This document shows positions 38,349 through 46,980 of a DNA stretch of 64,000 nucleotides, in pieces. The notes under the pieces are model-generated. The model did no database searches. It was not told the origin of the DNA and saw nothing but the letters and a program-made list of their open reading frames with translations. Every line of letters begins with the position of its first letter. Positions within the stretch are counted from its first letter, which is position 1. Origin of the DNA: Nocardia asteroides. Its GTDB lineage: Bacteria > Actinomycetota > Actinomycetes > Mycobacteriales > Mycobacteriaceae. The DNA lies in the NCBI RefSeq assembly GCF_900637185.1, contig NZ_LR134352.1:4206001-4270000 (forward strand). Reading direction: 5' to 3'. The position numbers and the translations under genes were made by a program.

Positions 38349-38957
38349 ATGCCGAGACCGCGTATCCACGACCCGGAGACGGTGCTGGACGCCGCCGAAA
38401 ACCTCGCCGCCCGTTCCGGTCCCGCGGCGGTGACCGTGCGCGCGGTCGCCGCCGCCACCGGCGTGTCCAACGGCGCGCTGTACCACTCGTTCGGCTCGCG
38501 CCAGGAAGTGCTGGCGCGCACCTGGTTACGCGCCGCACGCCGGTTCCTGGCCCTGCAGGCCGTCGACGTGGACCGCGCGATCGCCGCCGCCGACCCGGCC
38601 GCCCGGATCACCGCCGTCGTCGACGCCGCCGAGACCCCGGCCCGGCTGGCCGACACCCACCCCGACTCGGCGCGCGTCCTGCTGCTGGTCGACCGCGCCG
38701 AACTGCTCACCGGCGAGCTGCCCGCCGAACTCGACCGCGAGATCGCCGACACCGAGAAAGCCCTGCTGAGCGTGCTGATCCGGCTCGCCCGGGCGCTGTG
38801 GGGCCGGGCCGACCGGCGCGCGGTCGCCACCGTCACCACCTGCCTGGTCGACCTGCCGACCGCGCTGCTGCTGCGCCGCGACCGGCTCACCGATCCCCTG
38901 GCCCGCAGACACCTGCGCGCCGCCGTCCGTGCCGTGCTCGAACTCGGCCCCCGCTGA
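38349..38957 (+). CDS. TetR-family transcriptional regulator
   Basis: A regulator of 202 aa. The HTH is at residues ~25-50 (VTVRAVAAATGVSNGALYHSF), preceded by a typical MPRPRIHDPETVLDAA opening. The C-terminal half is helical and ligand-specific. It is followed after 13 bp by an enoyl-CoA hydratase-like gene, so the two form an operon. A perfect 22-bp dyad just before the ATG indicates self-repression. An acyl-CoA ligand would make sense given the partner gene, but this is inference. Confidence 0.88.
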   Translation: MPRPRIHDPETVLDAAENLAARSGPAAVTVRAVAAATGVSNGALYHSFGSRQEVLARTWLRAARRFLALQAVDVDRAIAAADPAARITAVVDAAETPARLADTHPDSARVLLLVDRAELLTGELPAELDREIADTEKALLSVLIRLARALWGRADRRAVATVTTCLVDLPTALLLRRDRLTDPLARRHLRAAVRAVLELGPR

Positions 38958-38970
38958 AAGGAACCACCTG

Positions 38971-39627
38971 ATGCCCACCCTGCGCTACCACGACAAGATC
39001 GCGATCCTCGACCTCGGCGACGGGGAGAACCGCTTCTCCCCCGACTTCATGACCGAGGTGCACACCCACCTCGACGCCGCCGTCGCCGCGGGCGCCGACG
39101 CCCTGGTGACCACCGCGACCGGCAAGATCTACTCCAACGGCCTCGACCTGGACTGGTTGTCGGCCAACGGCGATCACGCCGCGGAGTACGTCGAGGCGGT
39201 GCACACCCTGTTCGGTCGGGTGCTCACGCTGCCGATGCCCACCGCCGCCGCCATCGGCGGACACGCCTTCGGCGCGGGCGCCATGCTCGCCATCGCCCAC
39301 GACTACCGGGTGATGCGCGCCGACCGCGGGTTCTTCTGTTTCCCCGAGGCCGACATCCGCATCCCGTTCACCAACGGCATGGCCGCGCTCATCCAGGCCA
39401 AGGTGCCGCCGAGGACCGCCGTCGCCGCGATGACCACCGGCCGCCGCTTCGGTGGCGGTGACGCGCTGTCCTATGACCTGGTCGACGCCGCCGTCGCCGA
39501 GGCCGAGGTACTCGACACCGCGCTGGCCACGGTCGCGCCGCTGGGCGGCAAGGACCAGCCCACCCTGACCGCGATCAAGTCGGTGATGTTCGCCGGTGTC
39601 CTGGACGCGTTGCGCGGCAGGGACTGA
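38971..39627 (+). CDS. Enoyl-CoA hydratase/isomerase family protein
   Basis: A crotonase-fold protein of 218 aa. It has the oxyanion-hole segments (KIYSNGLDLDWL and AAIGGHAFGAGAMLAIAHDY) and the FCFPEADIRIPFTNGM region. It is shorter than standard hydratases (~260 aa), and the two usual catalytic glutamates are not both obvious, so isomerase or another crotonase activity is possible; it resembles the short Delta3-Delta2-enoyl-CoA isomerase-like group. The start is ATG at 38971 after GAAAGG. It is the second gene of the TetR operon and ends 2 bp from the convergent Abi-alpha gene. Confidence 0.82.
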   Translation: MPTLRYHDKIAILDLGDGENRFSPDFMTEVHTHLDAAVAAGADALVTTATGKIYSNGLDLDWLSANGDHAAEYVEAVHTLFGRVLTLPMPTAAAIGGHAFGAGAMLAIAHDYRVMRADRGFFCFPEADIRIPFTNGMAALIQAKVPPRTAVAAMTTGRRFGGGDALSYDLVDAAVAEAEVLDTALATVAPLGGKDQPTLTAIKSVMFAGVLDALRGRD

Positions 39628-39629
39628 GC

Positions 39630-40472
39630 TCACGGCAGCCGGGGGCCCTTGCCCAGGTAGACATCGCCTCGATCGTCACTGGCCCAGCCGCCCCCGGTGT
39701 AGTCGCCCAGCACGAAACACGCGTCGCAGAACTGCTTGCCGAACACCGACAGGTAGATGCTGCGGTAGGAGCTGATCGCCCGCATCTTCACCGACTTGTA
39801 GGCCGCCTGCGCGCGCGGCTGCGCCTCCAGGAAGGCGTAGCGGCGGAAGTCCGCGACCGGCTCGGTGGAGAAGCGGACCAGCCCGAGCCTGCTCAGATTG
39901 CCCAGGTAGTGGTGATCGCGTTCGGGCAGCGCGCAGCCGGCCATGTAGGCGATCATGTTGATGCCGTCGGCCAGGCGCTGCGAACCGATCCCGAACGGCG
40001 CCTTGGTGCGGATGTCGATCGCGGGCTGCGGTCCGGCGACCGCCAGGAATCGCAGGATGCGGGCCTCGTCGGGGGTCAGGTCGTGCAGGATCGGCACGAA
40101 CGAGGGATGCAGGTCGCGCGGCTGCTGGGCCGAGTCCCAGCCCTCGGTGATCATCGCGTCGCCCATCGCCTTGAGGTCCTCGGCGCCGACGCTCGCCTCG
40201 AGCGGCCCGTACACCCCGGCGGCGGTGCCGGTGAGCCCGAGCGCGCTCAACGCGATGCGACGCAACGCCTCGACGCGCTCGTCGATGATCTGCGAGATGG
40301 GTTCGCCTGCGCGGATGTCGTCGGCCAGGTCGGTCGCGGTGTGCAACGCGCCCTTGGTGACCGCGCCGACGATGTGGCGCAACGACAATCCGGCGATGCG
40401 CGCCAACCCGATCAGGTCGGTCGGGATGCCGGGCTCCTCGGGCCGGTCGGGCAGGTTCTCTGGCTCGTCCAT
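39630..40472 (-). CDS. Abi-alpha (DUF4393) family protein
   Basis: A soluble protein of 280 aa whose middle and C-terminal parts match my recollection of actinobacterial Abi-alpha/DUF4393 proteins: LTPDEARILRFLAVAGPQP, then IGSQRLADGINMIAYMAGC, a YLGNLSRLGLVRFS segment and FGKQFCDACF. The family name comes from a phage abortive-infection link in Firmicutes; a defence role in actinobacteria is not shown. It overlaps or abuts the upstream DUF445 gene: a GTG at 40478 would overlap that stop codon by GTGA, and the ATG at 40472 is 2 bp after it, so translation is likely coupled. The two cysteines in CDAC near the end could bind metal. Confidence 0.7.
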   Translation of the reverse strand: MDEPENLPDRPEEPGIPTDLIGLARIAGLSLRHIVGAVTKGALHTATDLADDIRAGEPISQIIDERVEALRRIALSALGLTGTAAGVYGPLEASVGAEDLKAMGDAMITEGWDSAQQPRDLHPSFVPILHDLTPDEARILRFLAVAGPQPAIDIRTKAPFGIGSQRLADGINMIAYMAGCALPERDHHYLGNLSRLGLVRFSTEPVADFRRYAFLEAQPRAQAAYKSVKMRAISSYRSIYLSVFGKQFCDACFVLGDYTGGGWASDDRGDVYLGKGPRLP

Positions 40473-40474
40473 GC

Positions 40475-41893
40475 TCACACTCCGAAGACCAGCAGGTGCA
40501 GGGCGCCGACCAGTACACCGAGCGCGCCGCCGTGCGCGTAGAGCAGCCAGGCGTCCTGTTCGATGGCGGTGTACAGCATTTCGACGAACTCCTCCGGCGG
40601 CAGTTCGCGCAGCTTCTCGGTGGCCAGCCGGTCGACGCTGGCCGCGGTGGTCTGGGAGAACTCCACATCCTCGACCAGCCACGGCTTCATCTCGGTGGCC
40701 AGGCTCGCGCCCGCGGTGGCCTGGATGGCGTCGAAATGGGCCGGGCCCACCGCCAGCCGGGTCACCGACCGCAACGGGCCCAGCACACGGTCGATCTCAG
40801 CCTTGAGGAAATGCGCGATGACCGCGCGGGTCTTGTCGCCGCTCGGCCCGTCGAGCAGCTGCTCGGTGACCACGTCGAGGGTGACGATCTGATAGCCGAT
40901 CGCATGCCCGAGATCGGCGGCCGCCTGATGCTGGCGCTTGGCGAATTTGGCCACGCCCCACGGATATCGGTAGCGCGGCTGCGGCGTCGCCGGCTCGAAC
41001 ACCACCTTGATCGCGATGATGTTGACCAGCACACCCACGACGGCGCCACCCACCAACACCCACGCCCAGGCGGGCAGGAAGTGCAGGATGTCGTAGAGCC
41101 AGCCGGGCAGCGAGATCAGCGCGGGCGTGTCCCCGTGCGGGGTGCTGTAGTGCAACAGCGACAGCCACAGCGCCACGATCACCCCGAAGGGGAACCCGAT
41201 CACCCCGGAGCGGATCATGAACCGCAGCTCCGGGGCGCCGAGACCGTAGATGACGTCCTTGAGCAGTTCCGGTCGCCGCCGCAGATATCCCACCACCATC
41301 AGCTTCACATCGAGCAGCTGGTCGATGTTGGCGCCGATGAAATCGAAGGCACGGTCGGTGATCGCGGGCAGTTCGGCCTCCACCCGCGAATACACGACTT
41401 CGCGTGCGCGCGGCGGCATGTCGGCCCACAGCTGCGGATGCTCGGTGATCATGATCGAATCCACCATCGAGCGCACATTGGGCAGCGCCACCTGCGCCAC
41501 CTGGGCGGAGATCTTGCGCGGATCCATCTGGTCGAAGAAGTCCTTGGCCGTACCGATCTTGGCGACGGCGTTGTCGACCATCAGGCTGGCCATCTTCTCG
41601 GCCCTGGCCGGGATGAAGCCCTGGAAGCCGAGAATGCCACCGGGCGCGAAGGTCGGCAGGATCTGCACCTTGCGCGGCAGCAGCGGGAAGATCGTCTTGA
41701 GGCCGGGCACATAGAACCCGGTGAACCGCACGGGCGCGAACAGCATGATCACACCGGTCCAGTTGGTGATCAGTCCGGCCATGGCGCTGAAGATCGGGAT
41801 GCTGATCATGTCGACCCAGAACTTGCTCAGGCCGGTCGTCTTCTCCCAGTCGAGCAGGCCGAAGAAGCCCGCCGCTTCGATCCCAGCATTCAT
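40475..41893 (-). CDS. DUF445 membrane protein
   Basis: A protein of 472 aa with the DUF445 (YheB/YtlR-like) arrangement. An N-terminal helix region contains MAGLITNWTGVIMLFAPVRFTG, the family's conserved NW..V.M.F.P. motif. A long soluble domain follows (PNVRSMVDSIM, WADMPPRAREVVYSRVEAELP), then two hydrophobic segments around residues 245-320 and a C-terminal helix (GALGVLVGALHLLVF). The function is unknown; relatives are linked to sporulation or envelope processes in other bacteria. The start is ATG at 41893. It is the first gene of a tight two-gene operon with the Abi-alpha family gene. Confidence 0.8.
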   Translation of the reverse strand: MNAGIEAAGFFGLLDWEKTTGLSKFWVDMISIPIFSAMAGLITNWTGVIMLFAPVRFTGFYVPGLKTIFPLLPRKVQILPTFAPGGILGFQGFIPARAEKMASLMVDNAVAKIGTAKDFFDQMDPRKISAQVAQVALPNVRSMVDSIMITEHPQLWADMPPRAREVVYSRVEAELPAITDRAFDFIGANIDQLLDVKLMVVGYLRRRPELLKDVIYGLGAPELRFMIRSGVIGFPFGVIVALWLSLLHYSTPHGDTPALISLPGWLYDILHFLPAWAWVLVGGAVVGVLVNIIAIKVVFEPATPQPRYRYPWGVAKFAKRQHQAAADLGHAIGYQIVTLDVVTEQLLDGPSGDKTRAVIAHFLKAEIDRVLGPLRSVTRLAVGPAHFDAIQATAGASLATEMKPWLVEDVEFSQTTAASVDRLATEKLRELPPEEFVEMLYTAIEQDAWLLYAHGGALGVLVGALHLLVFGV

Positions 41894-42037
41894 CCGGCGT
41901 CCACTCCGTCGTGTTCCGAACCTCGCGCGTGCGGTCATCATAGGTGACCGGATGGCCGCCGCCGGGCATGTTCGCCGGTTACCCGTTAAACCGGAGCAAA
42001 CCTGAAACAACCCGGGCCGTGGCGGTGAGGTCGCCGG

Positions 42038-42823
42038 TCACGGATGGGTGGTGTTCACCAGCAGCAGGTTGGTGTCGATGTCGTGGGTGACCTTGTTGGC
42101 GACCGAGCCCAACAGGCGTGCGGGCCCGCTCATTCCGCGATTGCCGATGACGACCAGGTCGTACTTCCAGGCGGCGTTGCAGATCGCCTCGGCCGCGGGG
42201 ACACCGGTGAGCACGTCGTGGCCGAACAGGTCCGGATCCGCGACGTCGGCGCGGCCCTCCACCTCCGCCAGCGTCACCGCGCCCGCGTCGTCGGTCTTGG
42301 CCGCGGTCACCAGGAACGGGCGCGCGCCCAGCGCGGCGGCGACGTCGTAGCCGCGGCGCACGGCGGTGATCGAACTGTCCGAGCCGTCGGTGGTGAGACC
42401 GACGGTGGTCCAGCGCTTGGGGATCTTGTGGGTGAACACCACATCGGATTCGCTGTGATGGGACACGTGATTGGCGGTGGAGCCCAGGAGTCGGGCCTTC
42501 GAACTGCCCAGGCTGCCGCCACCGATGATCAGCAGCGTGCCGGGTTCGCTCGCGGCGACCTCGAGCAGGACCGTGCCCGGGGTGCCGGGCAGTTCGCTGC
42601 GGTGTATCCGCGTCGCGCCCGCGGCGGTGAGGATCTCGGCGGCCGCCGCGGTGAGCTCGTCGGCCCAGGCCGGGTCGGTGCCCGCCTTGCGGCCGCCTTC
42701 CTTCCACACGCTCAGCGCGGTGACGTCCAGATCGAGTGCGGCGGCGAGCTCACCGGCCACCGCGACGGCGATCTGCGCGGACTCCGAGCCGTTGGTCCCC
42801 ACCACGATGCGCTGGTACCCCAT
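42038..42823 (-). CDS. Tandem universal stress protein
   Basis: A protein of 261 aa made of two Usp domains. Domain 1 runs from IVVGTNGSESAQIAV to LIIGGGSLGSSKARLLGSTANHVSHHS. Domain 2 runs from VGLTTDGSDSS to VVIGNRGMSGPARLLGSVANKVTHD. Both carry G-2x-G-9x-G(S/T) ATP-binding patterns, the second more classical, so ATP binding is likely. Double-domain Usps in mycobacteria are induced in dormancy and hypoxia; no dormancy-regulator site was recognised here. It stands alone between the DUF445 operon and the dienelactone hydrolase, all on the minus strand with gaps of 84-144 bp. Confidence 0.9.
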   Translation of the reverse strand: MGYQRIVVGTNGSESAQIAVAVAGELAAALDLDVTALSVWKEGGRKAGTDPAWADELTAAAAEILTAAGATRIHRSELPGTPGTVLLEVAASEPGTLLIIGGGSLGSSKARLLGSTANHVSHHSESDVVFTHKIPKRWTTVGLTTDGSDSSITAVRRGYDVAAALGARPFLVTAAKTDDAGAVTLAEVEGRADVADPDLFGHDVLTGVPAAEAICNAAWKYDLVVIGNRGMSGPARLLGSVANKVTHDIDTNLLLVNTTHP

Positions 42824-42907
42824 GTGACGCTCTCCGATCGACGGCGGGTCAGCTGCGCTTGGCCACAGTATAAACGCCGCACACTCCCGGCAACCGCCTC
42901 GGCGAGC

Positions 42908-43606
42908 TCAGTCGCCGACGCGCAGATGCCGGTCGAAGAAGGCGAAGATCCGCTGCCAGGCGTCGGCGGTGGCCGCCGCGTCGTACCCGAGGCCGATGCG
43001 TTCCAGCACCGCGTTTCCCGGCAGCACGTTGGCGAAACTGTGGGTGGCGTCCGGGTAGGTCTTGATGTCGTGCTCGACACCGTTGGCGGTGAGTGCCGCG
43101 TCGAGTTTGGCGCCCGCGCCGATCAGGGAGGGGTCACGCCTGCCGTAACTGGCAACCACCGGGCACGCGCCGTCGAGCAGCGCCTTGTAGTCACCGTAGA
43201 GGCCGCCGTAGAAGGGTGCCGCGGCGTGGAAGCCCTGGGGGGCGGTGAGCAGGGCGAAACCGCCGCCCAGGCAGAAACCGAGGACGGCGATGCGGCCGGT
43301 GCAGTCGGGGTCCTCGGCGAGGCGGTCACGGGCGGCGAGGATCTCCCCCACGGCCGGGCCGTCGCCGGTGAAGGCCAGCGCGCGGAACGCCTGCTGGATG
43401 CAGCGGGCCCGGCCGCGGGTGAACAGGTTCGGCGCGATCACCAGATAGCCCGCGCCGGTGAGGATGTCGAGCTGGTGCCGCAGGTCGGCGTTCATGCCGA
43501 GGCCGTCGTGCAGCACGACGACCCCGGGCCACGGGCCCTGCCCCTGCGGGCGCGCGATCAGCACTTCCAGCCGTCCGGCCGGGCTTTCGATCTCGATGGA
43601 CTCCAT
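42908..43606 (-). CDS. Dienelactone hydrolase family protein
   Basis: An alpha/beta hydrolase of 232 aa of the dienelactone hydrolase type. The nucleophile is Cys in VLGFCLGGGFALL (~124). The Asp is in YGRRDPSLIGAG and the His in PDATHSFANVLPG, giving the Cys-Asp-His triad of the family. In aromatic degradation these open dienelactones to maleylacetate; no such pathway genes are nearby, so the real substrate is open. It stands alone, 84 bp upstream of the stress protein and separated from mshC by a terminator. Confidence 0.88.
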   Translation of the reverse strand: MESIEIESPAGRLEVLIARPQGQGPWPGVVVLHDGLGMNADLRHQLDILTGAGYLVIAPNLFTRGRARCIQQAFRALAFTGDGPAVGEILAARDRLAEDPDCTGRIAVLGFCLGGGFALLTAPQGFHAAAPFYGGLYGDYKALLDGACPVVASYGRRDPSLIGAGAKLDAALTANGVEHDIKTYPDATHSFANVLPGNAVLERIGLGYDAAATADAWQRIFAFFDRHLRVGD

Positions 43607-43663
43607 CGCTCGAATCTAGATGCTCGCGGTGGTGGCCGTCGTGGATCCGGTGCGGAAAGCCGG

Positions 43664-43706
43664 TCGCGGGTCACCGGGCACCGTTGTGGCGCCGGGTGAC
43701 CCGCGA
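43664..43706 (-). terminator. Hairpin terminator after mshC
   Basis: TCGCGGGTCACC (43664-43675) pairs perfectly with its complement at 43695-43706; further pairs inside the 19-nt loop extend the stem past one mismatch. It begins 4 bp beyond the mshC stop codon. Confidence 0.7.
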
Positions 43707-43710
43707 GCGG

Positions 43711-44949
43711 TCAGAGCGTGATGCCGAGCAGGGCGTTCACCGCGTCGCGCACCAGCGCGGGCGCGGCCGGGTCGGCGCCACCGTAGGTCAGCGCCTGGTC
43801 GGCCCAGTTGTCGAGCGCGTCGAGCGCCTTGGGGGTGTCCAGGTCGTCGGCCAGGTGCTGACGCAGCCGCGCGACGGTGTCGGACGCCGACGGGCCCGTG
43901 GTCAGGGCCGCGGCTTCACGCCAGCGCGCCAGCCGGGTCTGCGCGGTGGTGAGGACCTCGTCGGTCCACATCCGGTCCTGGCGGTAGTGCCCGGCGAGCA
44001 GGCCGAGGCGGATTGCGGCCGGGTCGACACCGGAGCGGCGCAGCTTGGACACCAGCACCAGGTTGCCCTTGGACTTCGACATTTTCTCACCGTCGAGACC
44101 GATCAGGCCGGCATGCACGTAGTGGCGGGCGAAGCGGCGGGCGCCGGTGATCGCCTCGGCGTGCGCGGCCGAGTACTCGTGGTGCGGGTAGATCAGATCC
44201 GAGCCGCCGCCCTGGATGTCGAACTCGGCGCCGATGCGGTTGAGCGCGATCGCCGCACACTCGATGTGCCAGCCGGGCCTACCCGCCCCGAACGGTGCGG
44301 GCCAGGACGGTTCGTCCGGCCGTTCGGCGCGCCACAGCAGCGCGTCGATGACATCGCGCTTACCGGCCCGGTCCGGGTCGCCGCCGCGTTCGGCGAACAG
44401 CGTCTCCATGGTGGCGCGGTCGTAACCTGATTCGTAGCCGAACTGCTCGGTGGCGTCGGTGCGGAAGTAGATGTCGGGGTACTCGGCGTCGTCGACGACG
44501 TAGGCGGCACCGGAGGCGAGCAGCTTCTGCACCAGCTCCACGACCTCTTCGACGGATTCGATGGCGCCGATGTAGTGCCGCGGCGGCAGCACCTGCAGGG
44601 CGGTCATGTCCTCGCGGAACAGGTCGATCTCGGAGGAGCCCAGGTCGCGCCAGTCGACACCGTCGCGGGCGGCGCGCTCGAACAGCGGGTCGTCGACGTC
44701 GGTGACGTTCTGCACGTAATGCACCTCGTGGCCCGCGTCCCGCCACAGGCGGTTGATCAGGTCGAACGTCAGGTAGGTGGCGGCGTGCCCGAGGTGGGTG
44801 GCGTCGTAGGGAGTGATGCCGCAGACGTACATCTTCGCGGTCGCGCCGGGGGTGACCGGGCGGACCTGGCGATCGGCGGTGTCGTACAACCGCAACGGCG
44901 GCCCTGCTCCGGGGACGGTCGGTAGGGCGATATCGGACCAGGACTGCAT
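43711..44949 (-). CDS. mshC: MshC, cysteine:glucosaminyl-inositol ligase (mycothiol biosynthesis)
   Basis: An ATP-dependent ligase of 412 aa that joins L-cysteine to glucosaminyl-inositol, the third biosynthetic step of mycothiol. It is a cysteinyl-tRNA synthetase paralogue: HIGH-like [12 protein letters not shown] near residue 50, KMSKSKGN near 290, and zinc/cysteine-site residues (YVCGITPYD and [10 protein letters not shown]). Its opening ([10 protein letters not shown], then [14 protein letters not shown]) and 412-aa length identify MshC rather than CysS, which is longer with an anticodon-binding tail. The ATG at 44949 has no Shine-Dalgarno, and TACCCT ends 6 nt upstream, pointing to a leaderless message. 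In M. tuberculosis mshC is Rv2130c, close to the same uppP/lppL/pyrD genes found here. Confidence 0.95.
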   Translation of the reverse strand: MQSWSDIALPTVPGAGPPLRLYDTADRQVRPVTPGATAKMYVCGITPYDATHLGHAATYLTFDLINRLWRDAGHEVHYVQNVTDVDDPLFERAARDGVDWRDLGSSEIDLFREDMTALQVLPPRHYIGAIESVEEVVELVQKLLASGAAYVVDDAEYPDIYFRTDATEQFGYESGYDRATMETLFAERGGDPDRAGKRDVIDALLWRAERPDEPSWPAPFGAGRPGWHIECAAIALNRIGAEFDIQGGGSDLIYPHHEYSAAHAEAITGARRFARHYVHAGLIGLDGEKMSKSKGNLVLVSKLRRSGVDPAAIRLGLLAGHYRQDRMWTDEVLTTAQTRLARWREAAALTTGPSASDTVARLRQHLADDLDTPKALDALDNWADQALTYGGADPAAPALVRDAVNALLGITL

Positions 44950-44955
44950 GATTCG

Positions 44956-44961
44956 AGGGTA
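44956..44961 (-). promoter_or_regulatory. -10 box of mshC
   Basis: TACCCT on the minus strand, separated by 6 nt (CGAATC) from the mshC ATG. This places the start of transcription at the start codon. No clear -35. Confidence 0.45.
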
Positions 44962-45203
44962 GAGCCCCGGCCGAGGCGACCGGACCGCGGCCCGGTCAGG
45001 CGGTTGCTCGCGGTGTCGCTCACGCGGCCCGCTACCTGCACACAAACGTGTTCCGCGAGCCACGTCAAGGGTTGTGATCAGGCAGATTCGCTGGTCAGCG
45101 GCCTGATCGGACGATGGATGCCCAGAATATTCCCCACCTGCGCCGATGATTGCCCCGGGGCGGCCCATGGCGACTTTTGTCACACGTTGCAGAGATCAAT
45201 ACT

Positions 45204-45238
45204 TCCCTATTGCTCCCTATTTGCACTTTCATTTAGGG
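45204..45238 (+). promoter_or_regulatory. CCCTA repeats upstream of the HTH/hydrolase operon
   Basis: Two tandem copies, TCCCTATTGC (45204-45213) and TCCCTATTTGC (45214-45224), are followed by an inverted copy TTTAGGG (45232-45238), ending 8 bp before the ATG. It lies in an A+T-rich patch of the 297-bp mshC divergent region. The likely ligand is the HTH protein encoded immediately downstream. Confidence 0.45.
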
Positions 45239-45246
45239 TAGTTTGC

Positions 45247-45675
45247 ATGACGGATCGCCTCTACTCCGTGGAACAGGTCGCCGATCTGCTCGGCCTGCAT
45301 GTCCGCACGGTGCGCAGCTACGTCCGCGACGGCAAACTGCCCGCGGCCCGCATCGGCAAGCAGTACCGCATCGCCCACGACGAGCTCGAGGCGTTCACCG
45401 GCCTGCCGATCCCCGCGCCGCAACCGGCCGAACCGGCCGACCGGCACGCCGATGTGTCCTGCATCGTCGAGATCGACGGCGTCGACCGCGGCACGGCCGA
45501 CCGGATCACCACACTGCTCACCGCCTCGGCGGCGACCCGCGGTCACGGCGACCGGCCGATGCGCGTGGAGACCGGCTACGACCCGGCGCGCTCGCGCCTC
45601 AAGGTCATCCTGCTGGGCGGACTCGCCGACACCGCCCGCCTGCTCGACTACATGGACGGAGTCCTGGCCTCATGA
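45247..45675 (+). CDS. Helix-turn-helix DNA-binding protein (HTH_17/excisionase-like)
   Basis: A protein of 142 aa with an N-terminal winged HTH of the excisionase/MerR-like HTH_17 type: YSVEQVADLLGLHVRTVRSY, RDGKLPAARIGKQYRIAHDE. The ~85-residue C-terminal part (ADVSCIVEIDGVDRGTADRI, then SRLKVILLGGLADTARLLDY) looks like a small ligand-binding or dimer domain that I do not recognise. Despite the excisionase-like fold there is no integrase nearby, so it is probably a local regulator. The start is ATG at 45247 without a clear Shine-Dalgarno. Its stop overlaps the next gene's ATG (ATGA), so the two are translationally coupled. Confidence 0.82.
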   Translation: MTDRLYSVEQVADLLGLHVRTVRSYVRDGKLPAARIGKQYRIAHDELEAFTGLPIPAPQPAEPADRHADVSCIVEIDGVDRGTADRITTLLTASAATRGHGDRPMRVETGYDPARSRLKVILLGGLADTARLLDYMDGVLAS

Positions 45676-46520
45676 CCACCATCTACACCTCCCCCGAGGG
45701 GCGCCGCGCCGTCGAGCGGCGCTACCGCGACCACCTCGACGCCTGGCCGGTGCCCCGCACCGAACTGCGGGTGCCGACCGCGGCCGGCGAAACGTTCGTC
45801 CTGGCCTCCGGCCCGGTGGACGGCCCGCCACTGGTCCTGCTGCACGGCTCGGGCGCCAATGCCGCGACCTGGCGCGGTGACATCGCCGACTGGTCGACGC
45901 GGTACCGGGTGTACGCGGTCGATCTGCCCGGCGAGCCCGGCTTCAGCGCGCCCACGCGGCTGCGGCTGGACAGCGACGCGACCGCGGCCTGGCTCGACGA
46001 GGTGCTCGACGCGCTCGGGGTGACCGGCGTGGCGATGGCCGGAATGTCGCTGGGCGGCTGGACCGCGCTGGACTACGTCCTGCGTCGCCCCGGGCGGGTC
46101 ACGGCGCTGGTGCTGCTGTGCCCCGGCGGACTCGGCAGACACAGGTACGGCTGGCTGGTGCGCGGCATCGCGCTGCGGTTGCTCGGCAGGCACAGCGTGC
46201 GCGACATGGCGCGGGCCGGTCTCGGGATCGACGGGCCGGACGCGGAACCGATCCTCGACGACGTCGAACTGACGTTCCGGCATTTCCGGGCCCGCTCCGG
46301 ACGGCTACCGCGGTTCGCCGACGAGCACCTGCGCACGGTCGACATCCCCGTGCTGGTGCTCGTGGGTGATCGGGACGCGCTGTTCGATTCGGCGCAGACC
46401 GCCGAGCGCACGCGCGCCGCGTTCCCGCGCGCGCAGATCGATCTGCTCCCCGGTGTCGGGCACGCCGTCCTCGGTCAGACCGCGCGGATCAGTGAGTTTC
46501 TCGACGCGAACTCCGCCTGA
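45672..46520 (+). CDS. Alpha/beta-fold hydrolase
   Basis: A hydrolase of 282 aa. The oxyanion segment is LVLLHGSGANAATW, the nucleophile elbow VAMAGMSLGGWTALDYVL (Ser ~121), the Asp in VLVLVGDRDALFDS and the His in LPGVGHAVLGQ. All triad positions are present. There is no signal peptide. The substrate is unknown. It overlaps the HTH gene by ATGA, so the HTH protein probably controls it in response to the substrate or product. Its 3' end is followed by a hairpin shared with the convergent small secreted protein. Confidence 0.87.
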   Translation: MTTIYTSPEGRRAVERRYRDHLDAWPVPRTELRVPTAAGETFVLASGPVDGPPLVLLHGSGANAATWRGDIADWSTRYRVYAVDLPGEPGFSAPTRLRLDSDATAAWLDEVLDALGVTGVAMAGMSLGGWTALDYVLRRPGRVTALVLLCPGGLGRHRYGWLVRGIALRLLGRHSVRDMARAGLGIDGPDAEPILDDVELTFRHFRARSGRLPRFADEHLRTVDIPVLVLVGDRDALFDSAQTAERTRAAFPRAQIDLLPGVGHAVLGQTARISEFLDANSA

Positions 46521-46532
46521 GCGGAGGGTGCA

Positions 46533-46565
46533 CGGTGTCGCCGCGCGTCGGGTGCGGCGACACCG
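46533..46565. terminator. Bidirectional hairpin terminator
   Basis: A perfect 12-bp stem, CGGTGTCGCCGC (46533-46544) with its complement at 46554-46565 and a 9-nt loop, lies between the convergent hydrolase (ends 46520) and small secreted protein (ends 46581). Confidence 0.75.
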
Positions 46566-46580
46566 GGACTCAGCGAGTCG

Positions 46581-46853
46581 TCACGCCTGGGCGTAGCACT
46601 GCACGTTGAGGGTGTCGGCCTCCGGGCCGAACTGGGGCAGCGCGTAGTAGGCGGCACCGACCTGGTCGGCGGCCTGCACGGTGACCTCGGGCAGCGGCGC
46701 ACCGGTGTTGCGGTCGGTGGCGGTGCACACGAAGGTCTTCTCGGACCACCAGCCGCTGGGGAACGCCTGCGCGGGCGCGGCCACGGCGGCCACGGCACCG
46801 CCGAGCAGCAGCGCGGCGGCGGAGGTGGTGACGATCGATCGGGTCGACGACAT
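46581..46853 (-). CDS. Small secreted protein
   Basis: A protein of 90 aa with a clear signal peptide (SSTRSIVTTSAAALLLGGAV, cleavage near AQA-FPSGWW), leaving a mature chain of about 58 residues. The mature part has two cysteines (FVCTATD and NVQCYAQA) that can form one disulfide, and a VTVQAADQVGAAYYAL stretch. I do not recognise a family; small exported proteins of this kind are common and poorly studied in Nocardia-like genomes. The start is ATG at 46853 with AGAGGAA upstream. It is transcribed alone. Confidence 0.75.
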   Translation of the reverse strand: MSSTRSIVTTSAAALLLGGAVAAVAAPAQAFPSGWWSEKTFVCTATDRNTGAPLPEVTVQAADQVGAAYYALPQFGPEADTLNVQCYAQA

Positions 46854-46980
46854 AGAGTTCCTCTGATCTTGCGTTGTAGACGAAAGTGCTTGGAGCACAC
46901 TAGCACCGGCCCCGACCCGGAAAAGCAGCCTCACAGTACCCGACGACGGCCGATTCCGGATACCGAATCGGCGACGGAAA

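Noticed and set aside
43711..44949. Annotation as cysteinyl-tRNA synthetase
   Set aside because: Length (412 aa), the [14 protein letters not shown] start and the missing anticodon-binding tail fit MshC.
45247..45675. HTH_17 (excisionase-like) protein as a sign of an integrated element
   Set aside because: No integrase, att repeat, tRNA target or phage gene is nearby, and the protein is coupled to a hydrolase gene.
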